A stretch of DNA of 64,000 nt from Leptasterias polaris (taxonomy: Eukaryota; Echinodermata; Asteroidea; Forcipulatida; Asteriidae). Shown here in pieces: positions 63,886 through 64,000 of the stretch. The translations under genes were made by a program, and so were the position numbers. Below the pieces are notes generated by a model, which searched no databases, was not told where the DNA came from, and worked only from the letters and a program-made list of their open reading frames with translations. The stretch is taken from contig JAZGTN010000163.1 in NCBI GenBank assembly GCA_037783415.1, positions 682,001 to 746,000 on the forward strand. Direction: 5' to 3'. Within the stretch, counting starts at the first letter, position 1; each line of letters starts with the position of its first letter.

Positions 63886-64000
63886 ATCCCCTTAAGGTGA
63901 TCCCCTGGCTGCAGCTTCCCAGGTTGTATCGTATACTTGGGTGTGATCCCAGGCTACACGGCAGTTTACGGTTGAATGCCTTCTGGCGGGCAACCCTCCC
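63886..64000 (+). repeat. tRNA-like SINE piece (GGGAAACTGACTGGG family), opposite orientation, cut by window end
   Basis: 'catccccttaaggtgatccc' to 'gaatgccttctggcgggc' is the reverse complement of 15297-15410. Confidence 0.75.

Larger units (their letters stand above)
63512..64000 (+). other. Start of plexin intron 17
   Basis: The donor is gtatgt. The stretch contains a TIR MITE (63543-63721) and, in reverse orientation, a tRNA-like SINE piece cut by the window end (63886-64000). Confidence 0.8.

Overview
The window is animal nuclear DNA and is best read as one large gene on the + strand. At least seventeen coding exons of a plexin, most like the B class, run from 5146 to 63511, and the gene continues past the right edge. 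I joined the exons by hand from acceptor and donor sites and reading-frame phase. All sixteen internal junctions keep one frame, giving 1052 residues. These cover a signal peptide, a sema domain, three PSI cysteine modules and IPT/TIG domains up to the start of the fifth. The transmembrane helix and the cytoplasmic GAP region must lie downstream of 64000.

Organism: small exons, introns of 0.4-15.5 kb, AT-rich introns packed with short non-autonomous elements, and a single plexin of B type suggest an invertebrate deuterostome. Several repeats match my memory of echinoderm genomes, perhaps a sea star: TTAA-ended MITEs starting TTAAAGGCAC, and tRNA-headed SINEs whose tails carry 'tatagcgc'. This is inference from memory, not a search.

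Layout. 1-5079: upstream DNA with no recognisable gene, ending at the acceptor of an exon with 66 bases of 5' UTR. 5146-6189: first coding exon, holding most of the sema domain. 6190-15637: introns 1-2 and two further sema exons. 15638-31175: a 15.5-kb intron with a hAT-like element that has an exact 8-bp target duplication, a TA-flanked transposon, LINE and SINE remnants and MITEs. 31176-44524: PSI1, IPT1 and the first part of PSI2. 44525-51300: intron 7, with a 34-bp minisatellite and a 171-bp satellite arranged as 342-bp dimers. 51301-63511: ten closely spaced exons for the rest of PSI2, IPT2, PSI3 and IPT3-5. 63512-64000: start of intron 17.

There are no operons, CRISPR arrays or convincing RNA genes. 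The interest lies in the gene model (one frame-supported GC-AG intron, a short upstream ORF, a splice acceptor embedded in a duplicated repeat) and in the intronic repeats. The latter are many TTAA-ended palindromic MITE families, nested in one another and twice sharing one TTAA, plus several large foldback elements.
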